Below, piece after piece: positions 1 to 7,874 of a DNA stretch of 64,000 nucleotides (position 1 is the first letter of the stretch; every line of letters starts with the position of its first letter). The DNA is taken from positions 36,420 through 100,419 of the forward strand of contig JAEUHI010000058.1 in the NCBI GenBank assembly GCA_016795385.1, read 5' to 3'. Made by a program: the position numbers and the translations under genes. The stretch is from Verrucomicrobiales bacterium. GTDB taxonomy: Bacteria > Verrucomicrobiota > Verrucomicrobiia > Verrucomicrobiales > DEV007. The notes beneath the pieces are model-generated. The model saw only the letters and a program-made list of their open reading frames with translations. It did no database searches and was not told the origin of the DNA.

Positions 1-1028
1 AGCTTTTCCTCGGAGTACGGTTGAATTGCGCGAAATGCCACCACCATCCCTCGGAGCGATGGAGCCAGGACGATTATTATTCGATGGCGGCGTTTTTTGG
101 GTCGATGAAGCAGAAGGGGCAGGGGATCTCGGCTCCGATCTCGGGCGAGCCGGAGTACTGGTGGTTCGAGCCGGGCGGCAAGGTGACGCATCCCGTGAGC
201 GAGACCGTGATGGTGCCGCGCCCGCCGGGAGGCGAGGCCTTCGCCTCGATCGATCCGAAGGCAGATCCGAGAAAGGTCTTCGCGGCATGGCTCACCGGGA
301 AGGACAATCCACATTTCTCCAAGGCGATGGTGAACCGCATCTGGGCGGAGATGTTCGGTCGTGGTCTGGTCGATCCGGTCGATGATTTCCGCGATTCCAA
401 TCCGCCGGTGAACGCGCCGCTGCTCGATTGGCTGGCGAAGGATTTCGCGGCGCACGGCTTCGATCAGAAACACACCCTGAGGGTGATCCTCAACAGCCGC
501 CTCTATCAGCAGAGTTCGGTGCCGAACGAGCATAATGTGGCGGACCAGCGGAATTTCTCGCGCAGCTACCGCAGGCGTCTCTCCGGCGAGGTGCTCCTCG
601 ATGCGATCTCGGAGATCACGGGGCAGCCTGAAAAATTGACGGGTCTCCCCGCCGACGCGCGGGCGATGCAGCAGTGGAATCATCTCCTCCCGAGTGATTT
701 CCTCGATGCCTTCGGGCGCCCCGACTCGAGCGCGGCACCGCCTTGCGAGCGCGAGACGGGAGGCAGCGTGGTGCAGGCGCTGCATCTCATGAATTCGGAC
801 GGACTGCAGAAGAAACTCGCGGCAAAAAGTCCGTGGATCGAGAGTCTCGTCGCGAAGCCGGCGGCGGAAGCGGTCGAGGAGATCTACCTGCGCCTTTTCT
901 CCAGGAAACCCGAGGAAAATGAGAAGCAGATCGCTCTGGGTCATCTCGGGGAGAAGCCGGACCGGGTGAAGATCGAGGATCTCGTCTGGTCGCTGCTGAA
1001 TTCGGCGGAGTTTGTGCTGAACCATTGA
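1..1028 (+). CDS. DUF1549/DUF1553 (PSD1-type) protein, C-terminal part
   Basis: The reading frame is open to the left edge, so the gene starts outside the window; the visible part is about 341 residues. It begins inside the end of a DUF1549 domain: FLGVRLNCAKCHHHP carries the CxxCH motif typical of these cytochrome-like proteins. The rest is a DUF1553 domain (for example NPHFSKAMVNRIWAEMFGRG and the late GGSVVQALHLMNSDG). The family is abundant in Planctomycetes and Verrucomicrobia, is exported, and is often paired with DUF1501 proteins; its biochemical role is not established. A DUF1501 partner would be expected outside the window or elsewhere. No partner is seen directly downstream. Confidence 0.9.
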   Translation, partial: LFLGVRLNCAKCHHHPSERWSQDDYYSMAAFFGSMKQKGQGISAPISGEPEYWWFEPGGKVTHPVSETVMVPRPPGGEAFASIDPKADPRKVFAAWLTGKDNPHFSKAMVNRIWAEMFGRGLVDPVDDFRDSNPPVNAPLLDWLAKDFAAHGFDQKHTLRVILNSRLYQQSSVPNEHNVADQRNFSRSYRRRLSGEVLLDAISEITGQPEKLTGLPADARAMQQWNHLLPSDFLDAFGRPDSSAAPPCERETGGSVVQALHLMNSDGLQKKLAAKSPWIESLVAKPAAEAVEEIYLRLFSRKPEENEKQIALGHLGEKPDRVKIEDLVWSLLNSAEFVLNH

Positions 1029-1148
1029 ACGGTCGATGCGTTCCGCCCTGGAACGGTGTAGATTCAACGGGTCGGAAGAATCCGGGTCACGAAGTGGGCG
1101 GGCCGGACAACGCTTTTCGATGTGACGCACCGGAATCCCGGTCCCTCC

Positions 1149-2291
1149 ATGCACCGGACCTCCAAGTTCAGCCTTTGCTGCCTCGCGATCCTGCTCCTTC
1201 CCACGGGAGGGCGCTCGATCATCGATGGCACGGACGCGGCTCCCGGGGAATTCCCGTGGATCGCGGGGATCGTGCGGCGCGATGTGGCGGCTCCGGGCCT
1301 GGTCGGCGGTGGCACGCTGATCGGCGACCAGTGGGTACTGACGGCGGCGCACAGCGTCCGGGATCTGCCGGTGTCGATCCTCGAGGTCTGGCTCGGAGCG
1401 ACGGCGCTCGATGATGCGGCCTCGCGCCAGACCCGCGGCGTTCTTGCGGTGTATGTGCATCCGGATTTCGAAACGGACAATGGCACCAGTGTCAATGACC
1501 TCGCCCTACTCCTGCTCGATCAACCGGTGACGACGATCGCGCCGCTGGGCCTGCTCGGGAATCCCGGCGACCTCCCCGTCGGTGAAGCGGTGCGGGTGGC
1601 GGGCTGGGGGATCTCGGAGGTGGGAGTCGTGGAGCCGACCAACGACCTGCAGCGGGCGGGTGCTGAGGTGATCTCGAATGCGAGTGCGGCGATGACGTTC
1701 GGATCGGTGATCGAGCCGGTGCATCTCGCGGCGAAGGATCCGGCGGAGATCGCCTGTCCCTGTGTCGGCGACAGCGGTGGCCCGTTGGTGGCGACGATCT
1801 CGGGGACGGACCGGCTCGTGGGACTGGTGAGTTTCGGCAGCCTCGATTGTGATCCGGCTTTGCCGACGGTTTACACGCGGGTGTCGTCCTACCTGACGTG
1901 GATCGGGGAGTCGCTCGATCTCACGAGTTCTCCCCCGGGGATGATCCTGAGCGGAAAGGGGAGGGCGATCACAAACGGAGGAAAGGCGAAGGTCGCGAGC
2001 GGGGCTGATTTCGGGGAACTGCGTCGTCCCGGATCGAGACGGACGCGCTCGTTTGCGGTTTCGAATGCCGGAGTGGGACTCCTCACCGTGCGGAGCGTGT
2101 CGCTCACGGGGCGGGCTTTTTCCCTGCGTGCCACGCCACCCTCGATTCTGGGATCGGGTGGCGATGGCACGATGCGGGTGACCTTTGACGCGCCGCGAAA
2201 AGGCAAAAGACATCGCGGGGCGGTGCGGCTCTTGACGAATGATCCGGCCACGCCTCTTTTTCTGCTGCGGGTCGAGGCGAGAGTCCGTTGA
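1149..2291 (+). CDS. Secreted trypsin-like serine protease (S1) with C-terminal Ig-like (ASH-type) domain
   Basis: An S1 family serine endopeptidase, 380 residues from the ATG at 1149. That start is preferred over an upstream GTG because it gives a clean signal peptide (MHRTSKFSLCCLAILLLP). The chymotrypsin triad is complete: His68 in LTAAHS, Asp117 in NDLALLLLD, Ser209 in GDSGGPL. The mature N-terminus, reading IIDGTDAAPGEFPWIAGI, resembles the I-V-G-G activation site of trypsin zymogens. Residues from about 265 to the end look like a beta-sandwich of the ASPM/SPD-2/Hydin type (FAVSNAGVGLLTVRSVSLTG), a domain that usually mediates adhesion or surface display. It is probably secreted or cell-surface. 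The substrate is unknown. It is followed 15 bp later by the amine oxidase gene. Confidence 0.88.
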   Translation: MHRTSKFSLCCLAILLLPTGGRSIIDGTDAAPGEFPWIAGIVRRDVAAPGLVGGGTLIGDQWVLTAAHSVRDLPVSILEVWLGATALDDAASRQTRGVLAVYVHPDFETDNGTSVNDLALLLLDQPVTTIAPLGLLGNPGDLPVGEAVRVAGWGISEVGVVEPTNDLQRAGAEVISNASAAMTFGSVIEPVHLAAKDPAEIACPCVGDSGGPLVATISGTDRLVGLVSFGSLDCDPALPTVYTRVSSYLTWIGESLDLTSSPPGMILSGKGRAITNGGKAKVASGADFGELRRPGSRRTRSFAVSNAGVGLLTVRSVSLTGRAFSLRATPPSILGSGGDGTMRVTFDAPRKGKRHRGAVRLLTNDPATPLFLLRVEARVR

Positions 2292-2306
2292 GCGTTTCCC
2301 ATATCC

Positions 2307-3677
2307 ATGAAAGACCGTGTTTCCCCCATCGCCTCTGCCTTCACGAGACGTGACTTTGTCAGGATGTTGGGGGCCGGGTCCGTGCCGCTGACCTTGCCCG
2401 CCCTGAGGGCCGCCGCACCGGGGACGCGTGTCGCTGTGGTCGGGGCCGGGATGGCCGGCCTGGCCGCGGTGGACCGCCTTTCGCGGGCGGGGGTCGAAAC
2501 GGTGTTGGTCGAGGCGCGGGATCGCATCGGTGGGCGGGTCTGGACCGCCGCTCCGGGTGTCGAACTGGGGGCGAGCTGGATCCATGGTCCGGTCGGCAAT
2601 CCCCTGGTCGGGCTCGCCAATGCGGTGGGGGCGAGGCGGGTTCCCTTCCAATGGAATCGCTACGAGTTCTACGAAGACGGGGATTCCCTCCCGCCATCCG
2701 AGGCCCGTGAGATCGACCGTCTCTTCGAGCGACTGCATCGTCATGCGTTGCGGGAAGGGCGTCGCGCCGGAAACGGTGCCAAGCTCTCCCGGGCGGTGGC
2801 TTCGTTCCGCCGTGAGTTGGCCGCCTCTCAGCGCGATCTGCTGGGGCATGTCGTGAACAGCTACTGGACCCACGAATTCGGCGCCGACCCCGAGCGACTC
2901 TCCCTCGGCTGGTTCGATGAGGGCGCGAACCTGCGTGGCACCGACGAACTCATCCCCGCGGGTTATGCGCGGCTTTTTGACGCTTTTCAGGACGCCGACG
3001 AGGTGCATCTGAGCCGTCCCGTGCGCACGATCCGGTATGGTTCGGGCGGGGTCGTGCTGGAGACGGATTCGGGAAATCTCACCGCCGATGCCGCCATCGT
3101 CACCGTGCCGCTCGGGGTCTTGAAACGCGGCACGCCCGTCTTCGATCCTCCGCTGGGTGGAGGCCATGCCCAGGCGATCCAGCGCCTCGGGATGGGCACC
3201 TTGAACAAGATCATCCTGCGGTTTCCGCGGGTGGCGTGGCCGAGAAAGATCCACGCCTTCGGGCGCATTGATCGTTCGCGCTTGTGGGCGGAGTGGGTCA
3301 ATCTCGTGCCGATCACCGGACAGCCGGCCTTGATGGGATTCAACGGCGGCCGTCTTGCCGAGCGTCTCGAAGCGAAATCCGATGCGGCCATTCTCGGCTC
3401 GGCGATGGATGCCCTGAAGGAGACCTTCGGACGTTCCTTCCCGTCGCCGATCTCCGTGCATATCACCCGCTGGTTTTCCGATCCGTGGTCGCGCGGTGCC
3501 TATTCGAGTCTCGCGCCGGGCAGCACGCCGCGCGATCGCCGGAATCTCGCCACGCCGGTGCATGGGCGGCTCCTCCTCGCGGGCGAGGCCTGCTCGGTGG
3601 AAAGTCCGGCGATGGTCCACGGGGCGTATCGCAGCGGGGTGGCCGCGGCGGATTATCTGCTGTCGACCTTGCCTTGA
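2307..3677 (+). CDS. Tat-exported flavin-containing amine oxidase
   Basis: FAD-dependent oxidase of the monoamine/polyamine oxidase superfamily, 456 residues. The N-terminus has a twin-arginine-like signal (FTRRDFVRMLGAGSVPLTLP), which fits export of a folded flavoprotein. The dinucleotide-binding fold follows at about residues 42-75 (VAVVGAGMAGLAAVDRL, then an acidic residue ending the second strand and DRIGGRVWTA). The C-terminal FAD-contact motif is also present (LLLAGEACSVESPAMVHGAY). It would oxidise a primary or secondary amine and produce aldehyde and hydrogen peroxide; the true substrate cannot be read from the sequence. No partner genes indicate a pathway. Confidence 0.9.
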   Translation: MKDRVSPIASAFTRRDFVRMLGAGSVPLTLPALRAAAPGTRVAVVGAGMAGLAAVDRLSRAGVETVLVEARDRIGGRVWTAAPGVELGASWIHGPVGNPLVGLANAVGARRVPFQWNRYEFYEDGDSLPPSEAREIDRLFERLHRHALREGRRAGNGAKLSRAVASFRRELAASQRDLLGHVVNSYWTHEFGADPERLSLGWFDEGANLRGTDELIPAGYARLFDAFQDADEVHLSRPVRTIRYGSGGVVLETDSGNLTADAAIVTVPLGVLKRGTPVFDPPLGGGHAQAIQRLGMGTLNKIILRFPRVAWPRKIHAFGRIDRSRLWAEWVNLVPITGQPALMGFNGGRLAERLEAKSDAAILGSAMDALKETFGRSFPSPISVHITRWFSDPWSRGAYSSLAPGSTPRDRRNLATPVHGRLLLAGEACSVESPAMVHGAYRSGVAAADYLLSTLP

Positions 3678-3719
3678 GCATTGACCGCGCGAGGGCGGAG
3701 GGCCAAGATCGGCTTCGAG

Positions 3720-4355
3720 ATGACACCGCCCCTCCCCGCCGCTCCGCTGATTCCGAAAACGTCCTCGCAAGCGGTCTGGAGTCTCGTTCTCGGGATCCTC
3801 TCGATCACCTGTCTTTGGCTGTTGGGTTCGATTCCGGCAATCCTCCTGGGACGGGCCGCGTTCAAGAAAATCGATGAGTCCGGCGGCACCCTCACCGGCC
3901 GCGGGCTCGCGATGGCCGGGATCATTACCGGCAGCGTGGGTATCCTGCTCGGATTCATCACCGTCGGCAGCATCCTCGCGGCGGCCGCGTTGCCCGCCTT
4001 CAACCAAGTCCAGAACCAAGCCAAGCAGACCCGGCAGACCAACCAGATCAAACAGATCATCGTGGCCTGCCACTACCATGCCACCGAGGAAAACGGCGCT
4101 TTCCCGGAATCTCTCGAGGCGCTGGTGGAGGCGGGGTATCTCGGGACCGAAGACCCTCACGCGATCGACACGATCGGTGGGATTTTTCTTTATCGGCCGG
4201 GTCTCACGGGCACTTCGCCGGATGAGGAAATCTTCGTCGCTTCCCCTGTGCCCATCGACCGGCACCGGGTCGTCGGTCGGGTCGGTGGGCAAATCACGCT
4301 CGTGCCCGAAGAAGACTTCCAGGCCGATTACGCCCACCTCTTTCCGCACCAGTGA
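3720..4355 (+). CDS. DUF4190-type membrane protein with pilin-like C-terminal part
   Basis: 211 residues from the ATG at 3720; an upstream TTG is possible but less convincing. The N-terminal third has two membrane segments (AVWSLVLGILSITCLWLLG and MAGIITGSVGILLGFITVG) joined by a conserved-looking loop with GRAAFKKI, as in DUF4190 proteins. After the second segment comes a helix and a small soluble domain (AFNQVQNQAKQTRQTNQIKQ, then ENGAFPESLEALVEAGYL) resembling type II secretion pseudopilin-like domains of many PVC-group proteins. It is probably an inner-membrane protein with its C-terminal domain in the periplasm. The function is unknown. Confidence 0.75.
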   Translation: MTPPLPAAPLIPKTSSQAVWSLVLGILSITCLWLLGSIPAILLGRAAFKKIDESGGTLTGRGLAMAGIITGSVGILLGFITVGSILAAAALPAFNQVQNQAKQTRQTNQIKQIIVACHYHATEENGAFPESLEALVEAGYLGTEDPHAIDTIGGIFLYRPGLTGTSPDEEIFVASPVPIDRHRVVGRVGGQITLVPEEDFQADYAHLFPHQ

Positions 4356-4407
4356 TCGCGGCTTGCGTTTGACCGCGGGCGTGCGAAGGGGTTCCTTTTC
4401 CCTCCCC

Positions 4408-4863
4408 ATGCCCTATCGCGTCTGTAGAATTTTCGAGGTCGAAAACGGCCACATGCTCAGCAAGCACCCCGACAAGTGCCGATTTCCCCACGGTCACTCG
4501 CGGAAGATCGAGTGTGTCCTCGAGGCGGATGATCTGGATGGCCGTGAAATGGTCTGCGATTTCAAGGTGCTGAAGCTCATCCTCGCGGAGTACCTCGACC
4601 GCTACGACCACGCCGTGTGCATGAACACGGAGGATCCCGCCTATGCGGAGTTCAAGGCGCGCTACGGTGACCGGGTCATCGGCTACGAGTCGGAGGATCC
4701 CACCACCGAGGTGCTCGCCCGCGACATCTTCCGTCACCTCCGCGACGCGTTGGCCGACTACCGGACGCACGAGGTCTCGGGATTCCCGCTGCGCGAATCG
4801 GTGCGTGTCGTCTCGGTGAAGGTCTGGGAAACCTCCGGATCGTGGGCGGAATACGTGGCGTGA
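4408..4863 (+). CDS. 6-pyruvoyl tetrahydropterin synthase / QueD family protein
   Basis: 151 residues from the ATG at 4408. The frame is open further upstream but overlaps the previous gene, so this ATG is chosen. The family binds zinc through histidines: here His in VENGHML and the pair in FPHGHSRK. It acts on dihydroneopterin triphosphate, giving 6-carboxy-tetrahydropterin in the queuosine pathway or tetrahydropterin-type products. The later RYDHAVCMN resembles the LDH segment of QueD, and the C-terminal VKVWETSGSWAEY matches the conserved VxVxET glutamate motif. No other queuosine gene is in the window, so the exact pterin reaction stays open. Confidence 0.88.
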   Translation: MPYRVCRIFEVENGHMLSKHPDKCRFPHGHSRKIECVLEADDLDGREMVCDFKVLKLILAEYLDRYDHAVCMNTEDPAYAEFKARYGDRVIGYESEDPTTEVLARDIFRHLRDALADYRTHEVSGFPLRESVRVVSVKVWETSGSWAEYVA

Positions 4864-4912
4864 GAAGGGTCGGCTTGCTTTTTGGATCGGGATCCACAAA
4901 ACTCGTTCGCAC

Positions 4913-5119
4913 ATGAAAATCCAAAGCACCGTCCTCCTCACCCTTCTCGCCCTCCTCGTCTGTTTCGCCGCCCCTTCGGTCGGCATGGCGCATGGCGGCG
5001 CGGATCACGCGGCCCATCGGAGCCAGAAGGCCCGTGCGATCGCGAAGTGCCGTCTGAAAAGCACGCCCGCGGAAAAGAGAGCGTGTTTGGCGAAGGTCAA
5101 AAAACGCTTCGGAAACTGA
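4913..5119 (+). CDS. Small secreted basic protein of unknown function
   Basis: 68 residues. The N-terminus is a convincing signal peptide (MKIQSTVLLTLLALLVCFAA, cleavage near VGMAHG). This leaves a mature peptide of about 43 residues that is rich in Lys/Arg/Ala and begins with several histidines (HGGADHAAH). Two cysteines (KCRLKS and RACLAK) could form one disulfide. No family is recognised. It is 49 bp after the QueD-like gene on the same strand and tail to tail with ispD. The His-rich start could bind metal, which is speculation. Confidence 0.55.
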   Translation: MKIQSTVLLTLLALLVCFAAPSVGMAHGGADHAAHRSQKARAIAKCRLKSTPAEKRACLAKVKKRFGN

Positions 5120-5127
5120 GCGGTTCG

Positions 5128-5814
5128 TCATCTCTGATCCCGTCCGCGCAGGATCGCCTCGGCTACGGCCAGGTCTCCGGGTACCGTGATCTTCAGATTG
5201 GGTTCGGTGTTCTCCACCAGCTTCACCACTCCGCCGAGGGCCGTCACCGCGCTGACCTCGTCGGTGACGATCTCACCGCGTGAAATCACGCCCGCGTAAG
5301 CCTCGCGGAGCAGGGTGAGGGAAAAGATCTGTGGCGTTTCCATGGCCCAGAGATCCTCGCGCGAGACGGCATCGATCACCTCGCCCGCGGCATTGCCGCG
5401 TTTCAGGGTATCCGCGACGCGATGCGCGAGGGTGGCGGCACCGTGCGATGCGGCGACGGAGATGCATCGCGAAATCGCGGATGGAGTGACCAAGGGACGG
5501 GCGGCATCGTGGACGGCGACGAGATCGCCATCCGGACCTATGCGTTCGAGTCCGGCGTGGACCGAGAGGTGGCGCTCGGCGCCGCCGGCGACGCATTCAA
5601 CGAATTTCGAAATCCCGAGCCGCTGGGTCGCGGCGGCCACTTCTTCGAACTTTTCCGGATTCGTCACCACACGGATCTCGACCACCTCCGGGCATGCTTC
5701 AAAGGCGAGGATCGAGCGTACCAGCACGCTCTCGCCCGCGAGGTCGGCGGAGAGTTTGTCGAAACCCATCCGCCGGCTGCTCCCGGCGGCGACGAGGATG
5801 GCGGAGACCCTCAT
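5128..5814 (-). CDS. ispD: 2-C-methyl-D-erythritol 4-phosphate cytidylyltransferase
   Basis: Third enzyme of the MEP isoprenoid pathway: it joins CTP and MEP to give CDP-ME. 228 residues, the usual IspD length. Motifs seen: the CTP-binding loop AAGSSRRMGFDKL near the start, the conserved VAVHDAARPLV, AVRVADTLK-type substrate loop (HRVADTLKRG), the MEP-binding TDEVSAVTALGG, and the terminal NLKITVPGDLAVAEAIL. It lies 27 bp after yqeY on the same strand. The next enzyme, IspE, is encoded separately at about 38-39 kb, so the MEP genes are not clustered here. Confidence 0.95.
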   Translation of the reverse strand: MRVSAILVAAGSSRRMGFDKLSADLAGESVLVRSILAFEACPEVVEIRVVTNPEKFEEVAAATQRLGISKFVECVAGGAERHLSVHAGLERIGPDGDLVAVHDAARPLVTPSAISRCISVAASHGAATLAHRVADTLKRGNAAGEVIDAVSREDLWAMETPQIFSLTLLREAYAGVISRGEIVTDEVSAVTALGGVVKLVENTEPNLKITVPGDLAVAEAILRGRDQR

Positions 5815-5841
5815 TCCGGATCGGGGAAAAGGTGGGGAATC

Positions 5842-6297
5842 TCAGCCCAGTTTCGCCATGACGGCCTGGGAGAGCGTCTTGCCATCGGCGCGTCCGGCGG
5901 TGCGCTCCTGCACGAGTTTCATCACCGCGCCCATCTCCTTGCGCGAGGTCGCGCCCGTCTCGGCGATGGCGGCGTCGATGATGGCGCGGAGATCGGCCTC
6001 GCTGAGCGGCTCGGGGAGATAGCCGTTCAGCACGGCGATTTCGGCTTCCTCCTGCTCGACCAATTCCATCCGGCCGGCGGTGGTGTACTGCTCGACGGAA
6101 TCCTGGCGTTTCTTCACCTCGCGGCGGATCACGGCGATGACTTCGGGATCGGTCAGCTCGGCGTCGGCACCGCCCTTTTCGATGGCGGCATTTTTGATGG
6201 CCGATTTCAGCATGCGGATCGTGCCGAGGGCGAGAGTGTTTTTCTCGCGCATCGCCGTTTTCATGTCCTCCGTAATCTGTTGGGATAATTCGCTCAT
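5842..6297 (-). CDS. yqeY: GatB/YqeY domain protein
   Basis: 151 residues, the full length of the stand-alone YqeY family. The sequence runs MSELSQQITEDMKTAMREKN, then RMLKSAIKNAAIEKG, REVKKRQDSVEQY and LNGYLPEPLSEADL, all typical. The fold matches the C-terminal helical tail of GatB, the tRNA-dependent amidotransferase subunit that contacts tRNA, so a tRNA-related role is likely but not proven. It lies directly upstream of ispD on the minus strand and is divergent from the DUF3592 gene, with 35 bp between the starts. Confidence 0.93.
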   Translation of the reverse strand: MSELSQQITEDMKTAMREKNTLALGTIRMLKSAIKNAAIEKGGADAELTDPEVIAVIRREVKKRQDSVEQYTTAGRMELVEQEEAEIAVLNGYLPEPLSEADLRAIIDAAIAETGATSRKEMGAVMKLVQERTAGRADGKTLSQAVMAKLG

Positions 6298-6332
6298 GCG
6301 GCTAAGCTACGCGTGTTCAACCATTCCGCGAC

Positions 6333-6869
6333 GTGAAAAACGAGTCCGACAGCGCTTCTCCCTCCCCCAGTGTTCCCTTGCCGGTCCGTCGTGATCTCGG
6401 CGGGCGGATCTGGAAATGCCTCATGGGCCTGATCCTCATCGGCGTCGCATGGATGCTGGTGACCTACCTGTGGGGATCCTACCGTCGTGCCACGCAGATG
6501 GATGCCTGGGTCGAGGTGCCCTGCCGGATCGAGACGCTCGAGGTCGACGACACTCAGCTGAACCAGCGCGGCATGCCGAAATATCTCCTCGAGGTCACCT
6601 ACCGCTACGAATGGAAGGGGCACGAATATGTGGGCAACCGCATCAAGCGCCTTCCCACCGAGGCCAGCGATCCCCGTAAACTGAAGAGCAAGATCGAAGC
6701 GTACGCGGCCGGTACCGAGACGGTGTGTTACCTCGATCCCGATGCCCCGGAGCTCGTCGTCTTGAAGAAGGATTCGAAGGCCGCCCTCTACACCATCTGG
6801 TTTCCCTGCCTCTTCATCGTCGGCGGCGCGGGAATGATCTTCTCGGCCTTGTTCGGAAAGAAGGCGTGA
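6333..6869 (+). CDS. DUF3592 membrane protein
   Basis: 178 residues with a GTG start at 6333. One membrane helix lies near residues 27-48 (CLMGLILIGVAWMLVTYLWG) and another at the C-terminus (ALYTIWFPCLFIVGGAGMIF). Between them is an extracytoplasmic beta-rich domain with the family hallmarks: VEVPCRIETLEV at the start, then YRYEWKGHEYVGNRI and the CYLDPDAPELVVLKK segment that leads into the second helix. DUF3592 proteins are widespread and of unknown function. Confidence 0.82.
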   Translation: MKNESDSASPSPSVPLPVRRDLGGRIWKCLMGLILIGVAWMLVTYLWGSYRRATQMDAWVEVPCRIETLEVDDTQLNQRGMPKYLLEVTYRYEWKGHEYVGNRIKRLPTEASDPRKLKSKIEAYAAGTETVCYLDPDAPELVVLKKDSKAALYTIWFPCLFIVGGAGMIFSALFGKKA

Positions 6870-7045
6870 GTGAAAGAGTGCCGGGAACCTCGGCTGGACG
6901 CTCAACTGATGACCTCAGGACGATGCACTTACCGCACGAAGGCGGACTGGCAACGTTCCGCTATGGAACAAACTGGTCTGGCTCGAGGACCCGGCCGCGC
7001 ATGATGGCGCGGGGGATGGGGGCGCGCCACTGTTTTCTTGCTCGG
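6870..7045. other. Intergenic, no feature seen
   Basis: 176 bp between the convergent DUF3592 and SGNH hydrolase genes. No coding sequence, clear hairpin terminator or repeat was recognised. Confidence 0.5.
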
Positions 7046-7729
7046 TTAGGGATTTTTCAGGGCGGGCGTCCCGAGGATCGCTTCGGCGATCGCGGCCATG
7101 CCCTGGTCGCCGGGATGGTTGGCGACACCGGCGTGTTTGAAGTCGCGCTCCGAGCGGGCGTAGTTCGCCTCGTCCTTACCGAGGTGGCTGATGTCGACGA
7201 AGGTGCCGCCGACGGCGGCACAGGCGGCTCGCAGGGCGGCATCTTTTTCCGCATTCGCCCAGAAGCCGCTACGCACGAGAATCAAGGGTGAGCGCTCGCC
7301 TTTGAGGGTGGTGAGGAGACGGGTGACCGCGGATTCAAGATCCTTCTTTTCGGCGTCGCTCTTCAGGGCCGGCACATTCTCGCCAATCGCGAGGATGATG
7401 AGGTCTGCCTCGAAGGCGATTGTTTCTTTCTGTTTGGTGGAGAAATCGTAATCCGCATACCCTCGCTCGAAATCGGCGATGTTTTTCACGAGTAGCTCGG
7501 GAGCCCGGCCGGAGGATCGGGTCAAGCCGGCGATGACGAGGTGCACGTAGTCTTTCGACGCGGCGCTCGCCGCCATGCCCCAGTCGCCCGACCAATTGAT
7601 CTCGGCTTTGGGTCCGTGTTTGGTGATGCTGTTGCCGAGGAAGAGCACCTTTCGCGGCGGATCGGCAGCGTTGGCGACGGTGAAGGTGGCGACGAGGGCG
7701 ATGAAAGCCGCGCGAAGATGGGATGGCAT
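7046..7729 (-). CDS. Secreted SGNH/GDSL-type hydrolase
   Basis: 227 residues from the ATG at 7729, which gives a signal peptide (MPSHLRAAFIALVATFTVANA); the frame continues upstream but without a better start. Block I has the nucleophile motif LFLGNSITKHG, with Gly-Asn-Ser in place of the common Gly-Asp-Ser. Block III is ILAIGENVP, and the catalytic Asp/His pair is provided by HPGDQGM near the end, so the hydrolase fold and triad look complete. These enzymes cleave carbohydrate esters or lipids; here the substrate is unknown. The gene is divergent from the DUF1552 gene. Confidence 0.82.
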   Translation of the reverse strand: MPSHLRAAFIALVATFTVANAADPPRKVLFLGNSITKHGPKAEINWSGDWGMAASAASKDYVHLVIAGLTRSSGRAPELLVKNIADFERGYADYDFSTKQKETIAFEADLIILAIGENVPALKSDAEKKDLESAVTRLLTTLKGERSPLILVRSGFWANAEKDAALRAACAAVGGTFVDISHLGKDEANYARSERDFKHAGVANHPGDQGMAAIAEAILGTPALKNP

Positions 7730-7874
7730 GGGAAGACCTGAGGGTGAGCGGGAACGGAGGATTGTATTCAATACCATCACCGATCGGGCCCGTTTGGGGG
7801 AACTTGATCACGTGAGCGCGGCGAGGCCTGAAGCGATTGCGGGAGGGGCCAATCGCGGCGAATTTGCGGGCATG

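Noticed and set aside
1506..4409. 967-codon open frame on the minus strand
   Set aside because: It is a shadow of the trypsin and amine oxidase genes: strongly basic, rich in Arg/His/Pro repeats, and shows no protein family.
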